Part shown: piece by piece, positions 46,171 to 57,257 of the stretch | Layout of the letters: each line of letters opens with the position of its first letter | Position numbering within the stretch: the stretch's first letter is position 1 | Assembly (NCBI GenBank): GCA_028554755.1 | Contig: JAPTOF010000001.1 | Span: 32,879,501-32,943,500 of the forward strand | From: Cordia subcordata | Lineage: Eukaryota > Streptophyta > Magnoliopsida > Boraginales > Cordiaceae | Length of the DNA stretch: 64,000 nt | Reading direction: 5' to 3' | Position numbers and translations under genes: made by a program | Notes under the pieces: model-generated | Databases searched by the model: none | Told to the model about the DNA's origin: nothing | Seen by the model: the letters and a program-made list of their open reading frames with translations, nothing else

Positions 46171-46994
46171 GAAATTTGTTATAGATTATTTGCATACAGT
46201 TGATATTGTATTTGTTATTTGAGTAAACAAATTAAATTGGGAATGGAAACAAAATAAATTAAAATAGATTGAAACTAAATAAAACAAAATTAATTGAAAA
46301 GAAAACCCAATTATTCTAAAGTGGTAGGGTACATAATCCACCGTAATTAGTCTGGATATTGATTTTAATTTAGAAATTTAGACTTGGTATTGGTAGTTAC
46401 TTTCTAAAGCTTACCTAACCATTTCTCAAGAAATAAATTTTCAACTAAATTTAGACACCTCCTTGGAACATTCTAGAATTGAATTACATAAGAATTGAAT
46501 GCAATTAATTTAACTTCTTTGAGACTAAGGCTTTAAGGTCACCTTTTCAAAAAAAAAAAAAAAAAGAACTCTAGGTCAATAGGTTATATAAGAATACAAA
46601 GTGTTGAAAAATAGTATGTAAATCCTGAAAATTTAGAATGTAAACGAAGAAACTAAATTTTTATTAGATACAAAATAAATATGCAAAAAGAAATAACTGA
46701 AAATAGCGAAGGCTCATAAATGATGTCCTTAAGGGATTTACACCCCCCTCAATTGGTGCTAAAGGGGGTGTGGCGTATCCCTCCCAGGATACAAGGTAGT
46801 ATAATTGTTGACGTTGGTAGCACTCTTATGGTAAAGACTTACGAACTAATAAGTAAAGAACTTTATTCGTAAAATGCAAACTAGAATGTTGAAAAGTTAG
46901 GATGCTAAAAGTTAGAATTTCTTGTGTGTTGTACCCTATGCGACATAACCGCCAAGAGTCCTCGAATGCACAAGCTGAAAGCTTTTATTTAAAA
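46171..46994. other. Spacer with dispersed repeat copy
   Basis: AT-rich at 46200-46700. At 46725-46800 lies the inverted relative of the repeat at 28270-28640 (GGGATTTACACC, GGCGTATCCCTCCC). An A-run of 19 is at 46547-46565. No gene seen. Confidence 0.45.
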
Positions 46995-47371
46995 TGTAAG
47001 GTTTGTTCCGTATTCTAATAGTACCTAAAGAATATAAGAAGACTTACCATATTTGTTGTCTTGCCTTTTCTTCTAGTTCTACCTATTTTTTTTGTATCTT
47101 TGCATTTATTATACTATCATATCTCGTAATTTCTGAGTCCTATAAATAGGTACTTAGCCTATTGTAATAGGTGAGAGAGATAGAGACGAGAGGCAGTTAT
47201 TAGAGAGTGTTTAGAGTTAGAGCGAGAGTCCATTTTGTATTCATTATCGACGTTGTCTTGATAAAATTTCACTTTTGCCCATGGAATAACCTTTTGCCGA
47301 ACCAAATAAAATAGTATCGTTAATTTTTTATTTATTTTCATTTCAGCTTACACCACATTTTTTCCCAATAA
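46995..47371 (+). repeat. 5' LTR of the gag-only Copia
   Basis: 377 bp from TGTAAGG to CCCAATAA. TATA box CTATAAATAGG at about 47141-47151, followed 20-30 bases later by GTAATAGGTGAGAGAGATAG. Collinear with the two parts of the 3' LTR. The last bases (AA in place of CA) are mutated. Confidence 0.88.
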
Positions 47372-48448
47372 ATTAGTATCGAGCGCTAGGTTATAAGTTG
47401 GGCAACGTTGAGGGTTTACGTGAAAAACACACATTGAATTTTGTCTGGATAGAGCATTGCAAAAAGGACACGAAAGCACGAAAGTTTGATAAGAGGCCAC
47501 TGTTAGTCGTCGCTAACGTCACAAAAAGAGGTTGAAGACATCATCAGAAAACAAACTCGCCAGAGAAGGGACCTTCGTCGAAGATTGTTGGTACCAGCGT
47601 GCTCGCGGAGAAGAGAAGAACACTTTGGTAATGTTCACATTGGGGTTTGACGTCGGGAATGCTACCGGAGAGAAGACCAGCCATGGGTTTCGCCTTCGTG
47701 GTTCGGGGCTTTGCCGAAGTTTGGCGGGTGGGTTGGAAGCAGCATCAACGTCACGGCAGCTTGAGGATCGTTATAGTGTGTTCGTTGTTGCGTTTGGAGT
47801 AGCCCAAGTCGGCATTGGAGGAGCTTGAAGGCCGCCGGCGTCGAGGTAGGGGCTGGTGGTTTTTAAGCACGTAAACCAGACGGTCGACAGTGCTGGTGAA
47901 GTCTCTGTCGAGTGGGGAGCATTTTGGTGCAGGCGGCACGAAGTTCCATTACGTGGTTTGAGAGCTCTCGCTGGGTCCGATCGCGGGTCTTTGCTGGTTC
48001 GACGGGTTTCCTTAGCCGAGTAAGGAAGATGATAGGCATGGATCCAGTGCTTTGCGGTATAGCTGCTACGGTGTACATGCGAGTCTCAACCATAAGATCT
48101 AGTGGGAGACCAGAAAAGGTGACGTGCTGATTTTGGTACAACACGCACGCAAAAACTTTCGGTGCAAGTGAGTTGACCAAGCTTTAAACGAAGTTTGACC
48201 GTGTTGACCTAAAACCTACCTAACGTTTTTCGACGTGTTGAATCCGTTTTTGCTCTCTGTTTTGCAAAATTCTGCTCTAAAGTCCGCGTTTTAGGATATC
48301 ATCAACTTTGATCACGATTTGACTTTTGACCAAGTTGACCGAAGTTGACCAGAGGGGGTATCATAGGATTTTTCAGTGTGCTGAGTTCAATTTTTCAGTT
48401 TGTTTGACCAAATTTTGTTATGAGGTGTGTGTTTTGAAAGAGACGAAA
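47372..48448 (+). other. Leader of the gag-only Copia with TTGACC array
   Basis: About 1.1 kb between LTR and gag. The first part is GC-richer than its surroundings and the 98-codon frame at 47532-47828 is probably fortuitous. At 48167-48415 there are seven TTGACC and one TTGACT, as in the leader of the Copia at 37283. Confidence 0.6.
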
Positions 48449-49266
48449 ATGAGTTCAACTTTAGCGAAGTTCGAGATCGAGAAATTCGATGGTAAAGGCA
48501 GTTTCAGTGTTTGGAAGATCAAGTTCAAGGCTTTCATGATCATGCAAGGACTTTGGAAAGTGCTTGAAGGGAAGATCAAGAAGGAACTGGAACTGGAGGA
48601 AAAGGAGGAACTAAAGGAAAGGGCTATAAGTGCAATACACATGAGCGTCATTAATAATGTATTGATGGAGATAGCCAATAAGGAGACAGTGTTTGAGGCC
48701 TGGAAGGCTTTGATGGATCTCTATGCGTCTAAATCACTAACAAATTGTCTCTATCTCAAAAAGAGATTGTACACCCTTAAGATGAAATAGAGCACGCCCG
48801 TGAAAGAATATCTTGATGAGTTTAATTCCATTGTGATGGAGTTGAAGAACATAGGAGTGACGATTGATTCGGAAGATCTTGCCCTTGTTTTGGTGTGTTC
48901 TCTACCCCTTCACATGATAACTTCATAGACACTCTGTTATATGGAAGTGACAAGATTAGCTTGGATGATGTTTGTTCAGCATTAAAGTCTAAGAATTTGA
49001 AAAAAAAAAACTTCCCAGGAAATGGAGTGGAGGTTCAAAGAGAGAGATTAGTGAGTAGAGCAGTGAAACACAAGAAAGGGAGATTTTCATGGAAGTCAAA
49101 ACCAAGAGCAAAAGATGTGACATGTTATGAATGTGGGGAACGAGGTCATGTTAAGCACCATTGCCTGAAGAGAGGCAAACAAGAATTAGCAAATGTTGGT
49201 GACGATGCGGAGGATGAAAGTTGTGAAGGTACTGGAGATGTCTTGTCTGTCACTACAGGACAATAG
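48449..49266 (+). pseudogene. Gag of the gag-only Copia
   Basis: Starts MSSTLAKFEIEKFDGKGSFS, then IKFKAFMIMQGLWKVLEG and LMDLYASKSLTNCLYLKKRL: the UBN2-type capsid of Tnt1-like elements. A TAG at 48788 and a frameshift before 48895 interrupt it. The text resumes with the zinc knuckle CYECGERGHVKHHC (49123-49164, CX2CX4HX4C) and an acidic end (DDAEDESCEGTGD). The start at 48449 was chosen because the family begins there; upstream in-frame codons belong to the leader. Confidence 0.85.
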
Positions 49267-49560
49267 CAAGAACAGTGGATTCTTGATTCTGGTGCTACGT
49301 TTCACATGTGTCCTAGGAGAGATTGGTTTTCTACTTATTCTAGAAAGAGTGGAAAAATCTATCTTGGGAATGACCTTGCGTTGGAGATAGCTGGAACCAG
49401 CATCTTGAAGAACAAGATGTTTGATGGCATTATTAGATCTTTCGAGTGTTGGCATGTCCCTAAGCTGAAGAAGAACTTAATTTCTCTTAGGCGGTTAGAT
49501 TCTTGCAAATGCAGGTTCCACTGCAAGAATAAAGTGCTTAAAGTGCATAGGGGTTCCTAA
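49267..49560 (+). pseudogene. Protease of the gag-only Copia
   Basis: EQWILDSGATFHMCPRRDWF has the DSGA active site intact. FECWHVPKLKKNLISLRRLD follows as in the Copia at 40402. It ends at a TAA at 49558 (HRGS-stop). A stop also separates it from gag at 49264 (TAG). Confidence 0.8.
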
Positions 49561-50163
49561 TTGCTCTTGAGAGGGTTTTTGACAAATAGTCTCTATGTTC
49601 TTGATGGTTATACGATCAAGGGTGTTATGGTGAAAGATGGACAGAACGGTGTTATCGAGCAGGTGAAGCTGTGTGGTGATGCTTTTGGGGCTTTGGAGAA
49701 TGACAATAGAGGTTCGGTCCAAGAAAAGACACAAAGTGAATGTGTATCTCGTAGTGAGCAGTGCAATGTTGTCGCTGAGCAAAATGGACATAATGAAGAG
49801 CCCCTCGGAGATGGAACAAGTGATGAGGCTTATGCTTTGAATGTCGCGGCGGTGAGAATGCATGAGCAAGGGTTCCATAGTAGGGTTGAAGATGGTCCAA
49901 GGATGGCTCAGTTGAAAGGCACTGTAAGTGAAGAGATGGAGTCTCTTTATGGATCTGAGAATGAGGTAGAGCATGTGTGCGATGTTCTCGAATCGAGTGG
50001 TGATAGCATCAAGGTTGAGGATGTTTTGAAAGACACTCGAGATGTTTCACTTGCGAGCAACGTGGATAGCAGGGATGTGACGCTACAAGGACGTTGGAAG
50101 GCAGTGAAGAGGTCGCTTAAACGGTTGCAAGGCATTGGTTGTATAGGCAATGCGAAGCGATGA
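49561..50163 (+). CDS. Unassigned 200-codon frame after protease in the gag-only Copia
   Basis: Open from just after the protease stop to 50163, with no stop. The first 20 codons (LLRGFLTNSLYVLDGYTIKG) still match the protease to pre-integrase linker (LLKGNLTGGLYVLQG in the relative). From residue 25 on there is no similarity that I recognise: no integrase HHCC or DDE, no RT. The text is acidic in the middle (VEHVCDVLESSGDSIKVED) and has a basic C-terminus (GRWKAVKRSLKRLQGIG). It follows the protease frame in phase, so it may once have been the C-terminus of a gag-protease fusion. It could also be a diverged linker between integrase and RT left after a deletion. Confidence 0.5.
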   Translation: MLLRGFLTNSLYVLDGYTIKGVMVKDGQNGVIEQVKLCGDAFGALENDNRGSVQEKTQSECVSRSEQCNVVAEQNGHNEEPLGDGTSDEAYALNVAAVRMHEQGFHSRVEDGPRMAQLKGTVSEEMESLYGSENEVEHVCDVLESSGDSIKVEDVLKDTRDVSLASNVDSRDVTLQGRWKAVKRSLKRLQGIGCIGNAKR

Positions 50164-50244
50164 GCCTAGTTGAGGTTGATTGGCAAAGGAGGGGAGAATT
50201 TTTGGTTGGTCGATAGGGAGTGAATACAGTCCAAGGTGGAGATT
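50164..50244 (+). promoter_or_regulatory. 3' end of the gag-only Copia with polypurine tract
   Basis: CCAAGGTGGAGATT (50231-50244) directly precedes the LTR; it is identical to the tract of the Copia at 37283. Confidence 0.88.
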
Positions 50245-50350
50245 TGTAAGGTCTAGCCCATATCCTAATGGTACCTAAAGAATATAAGAAGACTTACCAT
50301 ATTTGTTGTCTTGCCTTTTTTTCTAGTTTTGCCTTTTTTTTGTATGTTTG
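50245..50350 (+). repeat. 3' LTR of the gag-only Copia, left part
   Basis: Matches the first 106 bases of the 5' LTR (TGTAAGG, TACCTAAAGAATATAAGAAG). It is broken at GTTTG (50346-50350) by the Sirevirus-like insertion. Confidence 0.92.
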
Positions 50351-51667
50351 TGTAGGTGCAAATATCTTAAGAGAGGGGGTGAATTAAGATATAATTACTA
50401 ATTTTTGTTTTAAAAGATTTTCGGAAAATCAACATCTTTCAAGTAATATATCAAACACAATATAAGCAATTTAGGCAAGTATGATAATAAAAGTATAGGG
50501 ACAAGAGAGACAAACGATTTAAGGTGGTTTGGCCAAACCTACATCCGCTGCCCAAGGATGCTCCTCTTAGGACTTCAACAACCTTCATTAATATACTTCT
50601 TCAAATCTTGGTGAAGCACAATTTCTTACACCTCTTTGAAGCTAAATCTTCAAAGAACCCAAGAGTTTCACTCCATAGGATTTCCCCACACTTTATAAGC
50701 TTTAAGGAATAAATCTCACAAGAATTCTAGCTCTCAAATTGTGTATAAAATTAAATGAATAAGAAATGATAGAATCTGAAAATTTTTCTTGTCAAAAGAA
50801 GATATTGCAATGAATGAAACTCTTGAAAGTTCAAAGATATTGTGAGAATGGCTCAAAACTTGATTGAATGATGATATAAGATTTTGCACACTTGAATTCA
50901 TAATTTGAATGCGTAATGAATGTGTATTTAAAGAGATTTTAGGGTTAGGGATTTAGTAGGTGAAGAAAAAAAGGGAAAAAATTGCCAGAATGGTAATAAA
51001 TGGCTAGTGCATTTATTACAACAGTCCGTTCAACCGGTCGACCGATTGGGTCGTCTGGCTTGCACTTGACCCACTCTGACTAAGCCGAACGCCTTAGTCA
51101 GTTGACCGGCTAGGGAGTTCGGCTTTGTCCTTCAATTTCTGTTTTGGCCGGGCAACCCACCCAGGTCAACTGGTTGACCGGTTCAGGGGTCCGCCCACTT
51201 CAAAAAGTGAAATAAGGCCAAACTTTTGCCAAAACCCTTTTTTAGTGCAATTTTCACAACTCCAAATTATTTTGAGATATTTTGTAAATACATGTTATGA
51301 CTTGAAACCCCTCAAAAACACATTTTTACTCTATGTGTACATTCAAATTCGTTTGTGCCTTTATGAAATCAAATATGCAAGAGTTTTAAAATTTGTTTGA
51401 ACAATGAAGAAGGTTTGAGCCAAATATATACAATATTTAGGCATTTCACAAAAGAGCAAAAAAGAATGCCCGGTACCTCTTATGACGTCTCTTCTCCTCC
51501 TTATGCCTTCTTATCTTCTTGCTCTTCAAATGACATGTTTTTGCTCATCTTCTTCTATCTTTCAAGTATCTACTTACATTTAAGCATTTATCTTCACAAG
51601 ATGCTTTTAGTCAAATAATGCATATAAATTTTCATCATCAAAACTAATAGCAAGTATTTAGCCAACA
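50351..51667 (-). repeat. Sirevirus-like 3' LTR
   Basis: 1317 bp from TGTAGGTGC to GCCAACA on the plus strand. Collinear with 58996-60320. Contains palindromic motifs at 51032-51047 and 51168-51183, and TTTAGGGTTAGGG at about 50938. Confidence 0.92.
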
Positions 51668-52279
51668 ATCTCCCCTTTTTTGATGATGACAAAATTTGCA
51701 AGATATGAGCAAAGGTACTCCCCCTTAATATATGCATTCCTTAAATAACGATGTATTTGGGAAAATACTCCCCCTATCAAAATTTAACTCATGCATATTT
51801 TGAAAACATTTTTCACCAATAATCAACTCATCAACTATCATGCAAGTCTACTATTAATCAGCCATATAATCTTATAAGTATATCATCATATAAGTATCCA
51901 ACTAGGTGAGCTATATCAACTCTCAAGTAAATCACCAAAAGCACATCAAGTTAGCAAATCAACATATTAACTCATAGTCACCATTTGACAATTAAGTGAA
52001 CTATATCACTTCACAAGCAAATGCAAATTACCATAAGCATATCAAGTTACCAAATCAAAATCATTTTTTCTATTTCTTTTCTCCCCCTTTAGCATCATCA
52101 AAAATTAATAGGGAGGCAAGAGGAGAATGTAAATAAAGATAGGATGAAGTAAGAACAAAGACAATATGATTAGTCAAAAATAAAAGCAAAGTCAAGAGGT
52201 TTAAAAACAACTAAAAGTGAGCTAAGATTATTTTCTAATGCCAAAGAGACGAGTTTTTTAATATGAAAATCAAGGTGCC
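51668..52279 (-). other. Sirevirus-like 3' non-coding region
   Basis: Begins at the LTR border with the polypurine tract. AT-rich beyond it, with repeated words ATATCA and CAAGTTA, and no supported frame. Confidence 0.65.
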
Positions 52280-53655
52280 CGACCATGGTGATCTCTAAAG
52301 GACTTTTGCATGTCAAAACGCAAACTCGCCATCTCCGAATCAATGTGTTCCCTTCAGAGAGTGAGCTCATTCCATTGATTTGTCATTGTAGCCCTCATTT
52401 CTCCTATTCATGTGTTCAAAGCTTGCTACTGTGAAAGAATCTGAGCCATCATCGAGGGGTCTTCTTGTTGACCCATTGAGCTAGATCCTGCACCTCGTCG
52501 AATCTCTACCCAGCGTTGTTCATCAATGTGCTTCTGTGCCCTTGATTCTCTCATCGCTTGCCTAAGAGTAGCTTCCTCAGGATCTACTTCTTCTTCATTA
52601 AAGGTACTAACAACCATGGGTATCGTTCCTGGTATGCCTATGTCAGCTTCACCCTCAAGTTCTGGCCCTACATCTTCTTCTAAGGTGATGTCTATTCCCT
52701 CAAGCATATCATCAAGTTATTGTACATCAGGCCCATAGACAGGATTAGAGAAAGTAGTTCCCTTCTTAGATCTATTCTTAATCGCTGCCTGAGTGCTTTG
52801 GGACAAATTCTTGAAAGTTTCTCTGTTTATAGGCTCCCCATTGTACCAGTAGATGCCCATAAAATTCATATCGAGCATATCAAAGTTCGAGGCTAACTTC
52901 CTATATGAAGCATTCAAAGAAATCTTAAAGTGAGAGAAAATATGCATTAAGGCTATACCATATCTAGGAGTAGTAGTTTTTCCTCCACCCTTTCTACTAA
53001 TATGTAACATATGTTGTATGATAAGGAAAGGTAGAGCAATCTTAACACCCTTTTTCAAGCTGTAAAAGATGTATGCATCCATGACCGGTATCTTCCCATC
53101 ATTGATATTTCTTGAGAGAATTACTTCACTAATTATCTTGAATGCAATTCTCTTGTTAAAATCAACATCTTTCAATAAGGGAGGAATTAACTGTGAATCC
53201 TTAGGCCCTACATCCGTCCACATAAAATCTATAACTTCCTTTGGCTTATTAGTGCCCTTAATGCCTTCCAGCCACCCTTGGCTATTATAATGCCCTTCTC
53301 CTTCTATAGGCATATGAAAAATATTTTTCAATGTTTCCTTATTAAGCACAAACTTTACCCCACATATAGTTGAAGTTAACTTAAGTTTCGGGCTCTTACG
53401 ATGTACTTCAAGATTTTCATAGAATTCTGTCACTAATCTATCTTCAACATCACAATTTAGATGCATAAACATATGCCAATCATCAAATAATGATAGAATG
53501 TCAGTGCCAGCAAAATCTGAGTCCACAAGAAATTTACCGTATGATATCGAATGTTTCCCTTGAATCTTTGATACGGGAGGTGGTGGAGGAGATTGTGTTC
53601 TGGCCCTCTTCCCTCTTCTTTCACGTTCTTGACCTCTAATCCTCAAATTCATCAT
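52280..53655 (-). pseudogene. Extra ORF in env position; resembles a putative plant transposon protein
   Basis: Sense to the element, between RNase H and the 3' LTR. The open frame runs to 52717 (312 codons from the Met at 53655; 63 further codons upstream are open but low-complexity). Residues 1-30 are basic and Pro-rich (RRGKRARTQSPPPPP). Then come FLVDSDFAGTDILSLFDDWH, LVTEFYENLEVHRKSPKLKL and GVKFVLNKETLKNIFHMPIE, which look to me like the domain annotated in plants as putative plant transposon protein. After a TAA (Gln expected) the text goes on with an acidic part (LEEDVGPELEGEADIG) and helix-prone text (MRATMTNQWNEL), with three more stops. Some Sireviruses have an env-like ORF here; I see no clear signal peptide or membrane segment. 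Function unknown. Confidence 0.65.
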
Positions 53656-54040
53656 GATTTTGCGTTGTTTTTGGAAGATTGAATCAGTGAAAACTAGTTT
53701 TTTGAAGTGAGTAATCAAAATATAGGGAGAATTTTGGAAGAACTTGGTTGAAAATTGAAGAATTAAAAATGGGTTTAAGAGAATTTTTTGGCTAGGGTTA
53801 AAAAATTTGGGAGATTTGAGTGAATTTGGGGTTAAAACCCCCAATTTTAACCTTGTCCGTGTTCAGCCGGTCGACTGGTTGGTCGCGGGGGTCGATCGGC
53901 TGGATTAGAGAGTACAAAAAAAAAATCCTTTTTAGCCGAACGGCTTAAAGCTTCAGTTAGCTGGTCAACCAGCTGGGTCAGAAAGTGTGAAAATGCGTAC
54001 TTTTCCATGCCTAAGTCATATAAACATATATGCATGTATT
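53656..54040 (-). promoter_or_regulatory. Non-coding interval with palindromic motifs
   Basis: Between RNase H and the extra ORF. Two 16-nt near-palindromes lie here, AGCCGGTCGACTGGTT (53865-53880) and AGCTGGTCAACCAGCT (53959-53974), of the same type as those in the LTRs. A GC-rich island in AT-rich DNA (GGTTGGTCGCGGGGGTCGAT). Confidence 0.7.
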
Positions 54041-54880
54041 TTAACCACTTTTTATCATTCCAATTTCTCTCATAATTTTGAAAATTTGATCCTCATGCAA
54101 TGGTTTACTAAATATATCAGCAACTTGATGCAAAGTATCAACAAATTCAAGTATGATATCTCCTTTTTGTACATGATATCTAATGAAATGGTGCCTAATC
54201 TCAATATGCTTAGTTCTTGAATGTTGAATTGAATTTTTTGTGAGATTAATTGCACTAGTATTATCACAATATATAGGAACATGATCATATTGCAATCCAG
54301 AATCAAGTAAATTTTGTTTCATCCACAAAATTTGAACTACACCACTACCAGCTACAATATATTCTATTTCGGTAGTAAAAATAGCAACACTATTTAGTTT
54401 CCTATATGACCAAGATATTAAGGAACGTCCTAGGAATTGGCATGTTCCACTAGTGCTCTTGGTCTACTTTGCAACCAGCATAGTCAGCATCAGAGAATCC
54501 ACACAAGTCAAATGACGTTCCTTTTGCATACCAAAACCCTAGATTAATTGTTTCCTCAAGGTATCTAATGATTCTTTTTATAACAATAAAGTGAGTTTCC
54601 TTAAAGTTAGACTAAAATCTAGCACATAAGCACACTGCAAACATGATATCAGGTCTAGAGGCAATTAAATATAATAGGCTACCGATCATACCTCTGTATT
54701 TCTTTTCATTTACAGATTTACCTTTCTCATCCTTATCCAGATTTTTTGAGGTGCTCATGGGAGTTTTAATCTCCTTTGCATCTTCAAGTCCAAATTTTTG
54801 ATAATTTTCTTTGTGTATTTGGCTTGATTTATTAAGATCCCTTCCTTTGCTTGTTTGATTTGGAGTCCAAGGAAGAAAGT
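54041..54880 (-). pseudogene. Sirevirus-like RNase H and RT connection
   Basis: The frame 54328-54041 has WMKQNLLDSGLQYDHVPIYC, DNTSAINLTKN and HSRTKHIEIRHHFI, then DIILEFVDTLHQVADIFSKP: the RNase H end of Sirevirus pol. From 54880 to 54330 the text is broken by many stops and shifts but keeps SGTCQFLGRSLISWS and FTTEIEYIVAGS (the Glu region). Confidence 0.85.
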
Positions 54881-55513
54881 TTACTTTCCCTTCATGCTCA
54901 TCTCAAATTCCTTGTACATACACTTGGAAAAGCTCTCACATAAAGATATATTAGTAGCACTAAAAATTATATCATCCACATAGATTTGGACAAGTAGAAT
55001 GTCATTCCCTTCTCTTTTAATAAACAAGGTTGAATCAAGTTTTCCTCTTTCAAAGTTGTTTTCCACAAGAAATCCACTTAGTCTTTCATACCAAACACTA
55101 GGAGCTTATTTTAAACCATATACTGTTTTTTCTAGTTTAAAAACATGATTAGGAAAACAAAAATCTTCAAAACCGGAGGGTTGTTCAACATAAACTTCTT
55201 CTTCAATAAATCCATTTAAAAAAGCATTTTTCACATCCATTTGATAAAGTTTGAAGTCCAGGTAGCATGCAAATGCAAGTAACATACGAATGGATTCAAG
55301 TCTAGCTACGGGAGCATAGGTTTTATCGTAATTAATTCCTTCTTCTTGATTGCATCCTTGTGCTACTAGTCTAGCCTTGTTCCTAGTTACTATTCCAGCT
55401 TCATCTAATTTGTTTCTAAATGCCCATTTTGTTCCTATTACTGGTATATCTTCAGGCCTTTCAACTAGCTTCCATACTTTATTTCTCTCAAATTGATTAA
55501 GCTCTTCTTGCAT
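54881..55513 (-). pseudogene. Sirevirus-like reverse transcriptase
   Basis: 55513-55106: MQEELNQFERNKVWKLVERP, KARLVAQGCNQEEGINYDKT, YQMDVKNAFLNGFIEEEVYV and YGLK. After a stop near 55104 the frame 55066-54881 holds the catalytic YVDDIIFSAT. The active-site Asp pair is intact. Confidence 0.9.
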
Positions 55514-55735
55514 AGCAATTATCCAATTTTCATCAAGAGCTTCTTTTACATTTTTGGGTTCAATATGAGAAATAAATGCATGATACTCACAAAAAGTATT
55601 AATATTACGCCTAATTCTTACACCTTCATTTGGCTCACCGAGGATTAGATCTTGAGGATGCTTTCTTACGAACTTCCAACTCTTTGGTAGGTCTTCATGA
55701 GGTTCTTTTGTTTCAACATTTCCTTTGCTTGAGCA

Positions 55736-56572
55736 CTATTCATTTTCCCCATTGGCTTGAGACCTTCTTTCTTGATGTTCTTCTTCTTGCTTTGTGTCTT
55801 CTTGTTTTTTTGGTTTTTCTTTGTCTTTTGGAGTTAGATCTTCAAGTGTTGTCTTCTCCAAAAGACAACCTACATCATCAATTTCCTTTCTCGGCTCAAA
55901 TGGATTAGTCTCATCAAATGTAACATGCATTGATTCTTTCACAACAAGAGTTCTTTTATTATATACCCTATATGCTTTGCTCTTTGTGGAATAACCTAAA
56001 AATATTCCTTTATCCGATTTAGCATCAAATTTTCTTAAATGGTCCTTAGTATTTAGAATAAAGCATTTACAACCAAATACTTTGAAGTATGATATTTTAG
56101 GTGTTTTACCATGCCATAATCCATATGGAGTTTTATTTAAGATAGGTCTAATCAATACTCTATTTTGTACATAGCATGCGGTATTTATGGCATCACTCAA
56201 AAAATATGTTGGCAAATTGTGTTCTTTTAGCATAGTTCTTGCCATTTCTTGTAATATATGATTCTTCCTCTCTACTACCCTATTTTGTTGAGGAGTACAA
56301 AGGGTCGAAAAGTTGTGTTCAATGCCATGTTCATCACAAAAGTTCATGAAATGAGTGTTCACATATTCGGTACCATTATCACTATGGATGCAAGTTATAA
56401 AATAGCCTTTCTCATTTTGCACTTTTCTACACAATCTTGCAAATTCATTGAAGGCATCATTTTTATGTGCAAGAAACATGACCCATGTAAATCTAGTGTA
56501 ATCATCTTCTACAATAAATGTATATTTAGATCCTCCTAAGCTAGCCACATCAATAGGTCCAAACAAATCCAT
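55736..56572 (-). pseudogene. Sirevirus-like integrase
   Basis: An open frame of 278 codons. MDLFGPIDVASLGGSKYTFI has the first Asp, CIHSDNGTEYVNTHF the second, and QQNRVVERKNHILQE the Glu; the Gly of the usual QQNGV is Arg. The C-terminal part has CFILNTKDHLRKFDAKSDKG and IFLGYSTKSKAYRV and an acidic, Lys/Glu-rich end (KEKPKKQEDTKQEEEHQERR). It is one of the longest undamaged frames of the element. Confidence 0.9.
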
Positions 56573-56610
56573 ATGTAATAGTTGTAATGCTCTATTTGTT
56601 GAAACTTTAT

Positions 56611-57165
56611 TTAGGATTTTAAAGATGTCTTATGTTGTTTTCCTAGTTGGCAAGTATCACAAATTTTGTCTTTTTCAAATTTTAGCTTTAGTAAATCTCT
56701 AACTAGATTATGCTTTGACAAATCATTCAATAAGCTCATGCGAGCATGTCCTAATCTTCTATGCCATAACCAAGCATTATCATGTACAACGGATAAGCAT
56801 TTAACATATTGACATACAAGTTGATCAATTTCAATGGTATAGACATTTTCATTTCTCTTAGCTACAAATAATGCATTATCATTTCCACATTCATAGACTA
56901 TGTATCTAGAGGATTGAAAAACTGCTTTATGACCTTTGTCACATAATTGACTAATGTTAAGTAGATTAAATTTTAAACATTCTACAAGTAAGACATTGTG
57001 TATAGCAAGAGAGTTTTCGTTACCAATGCTTCCTTTTCCAATTATTTTTTCTTTGCTATTGTCGCCAAAGGTAACGTCTCCTTCTTTTGTCCTTTTTAAT
57101 TTGTAAAAGAGTGAAGAGTTCCCAATCATATGCTTGGAACAACCACTATCCAAGATCCATTTCAT
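56611..57165 (-). pseudogene. Sirevirus-like protease and pre-integrase region
   Basis: MKWILDSGCSKHMIGNSSLF has the DSGCSKHM protease site typical of Sireviruses. WLWHRRLGHARMSLLNDLSK and ICDTCQLGKQHK are the HHCC zinc region of integrase. The frame stops 38 bases before the integrase core frame begins. Confidence 0.9.
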
Positions 57166-57257
57166 TTTGCTTGTTTTGCTTTCATTGCATACCTACACGT
57201 AGGAAATTCAAATGCAATTCTTTATTTTGGGATCCCTTACATCTTGGGTCCTTGGTG

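Noticed and set aside
47532..47828. 98-codon frame upstream of gag in the gag-only Copia
   Set aside because: Lies in the untranslated leader, shows no gag similarity and is not shared with the related Copia.
51001..51200. Palindromes considered as CRISPR-like or phage attachment sites
   Set aside because: Plant context, irregular spacing and location inside LTRs; better explained as element motifs.
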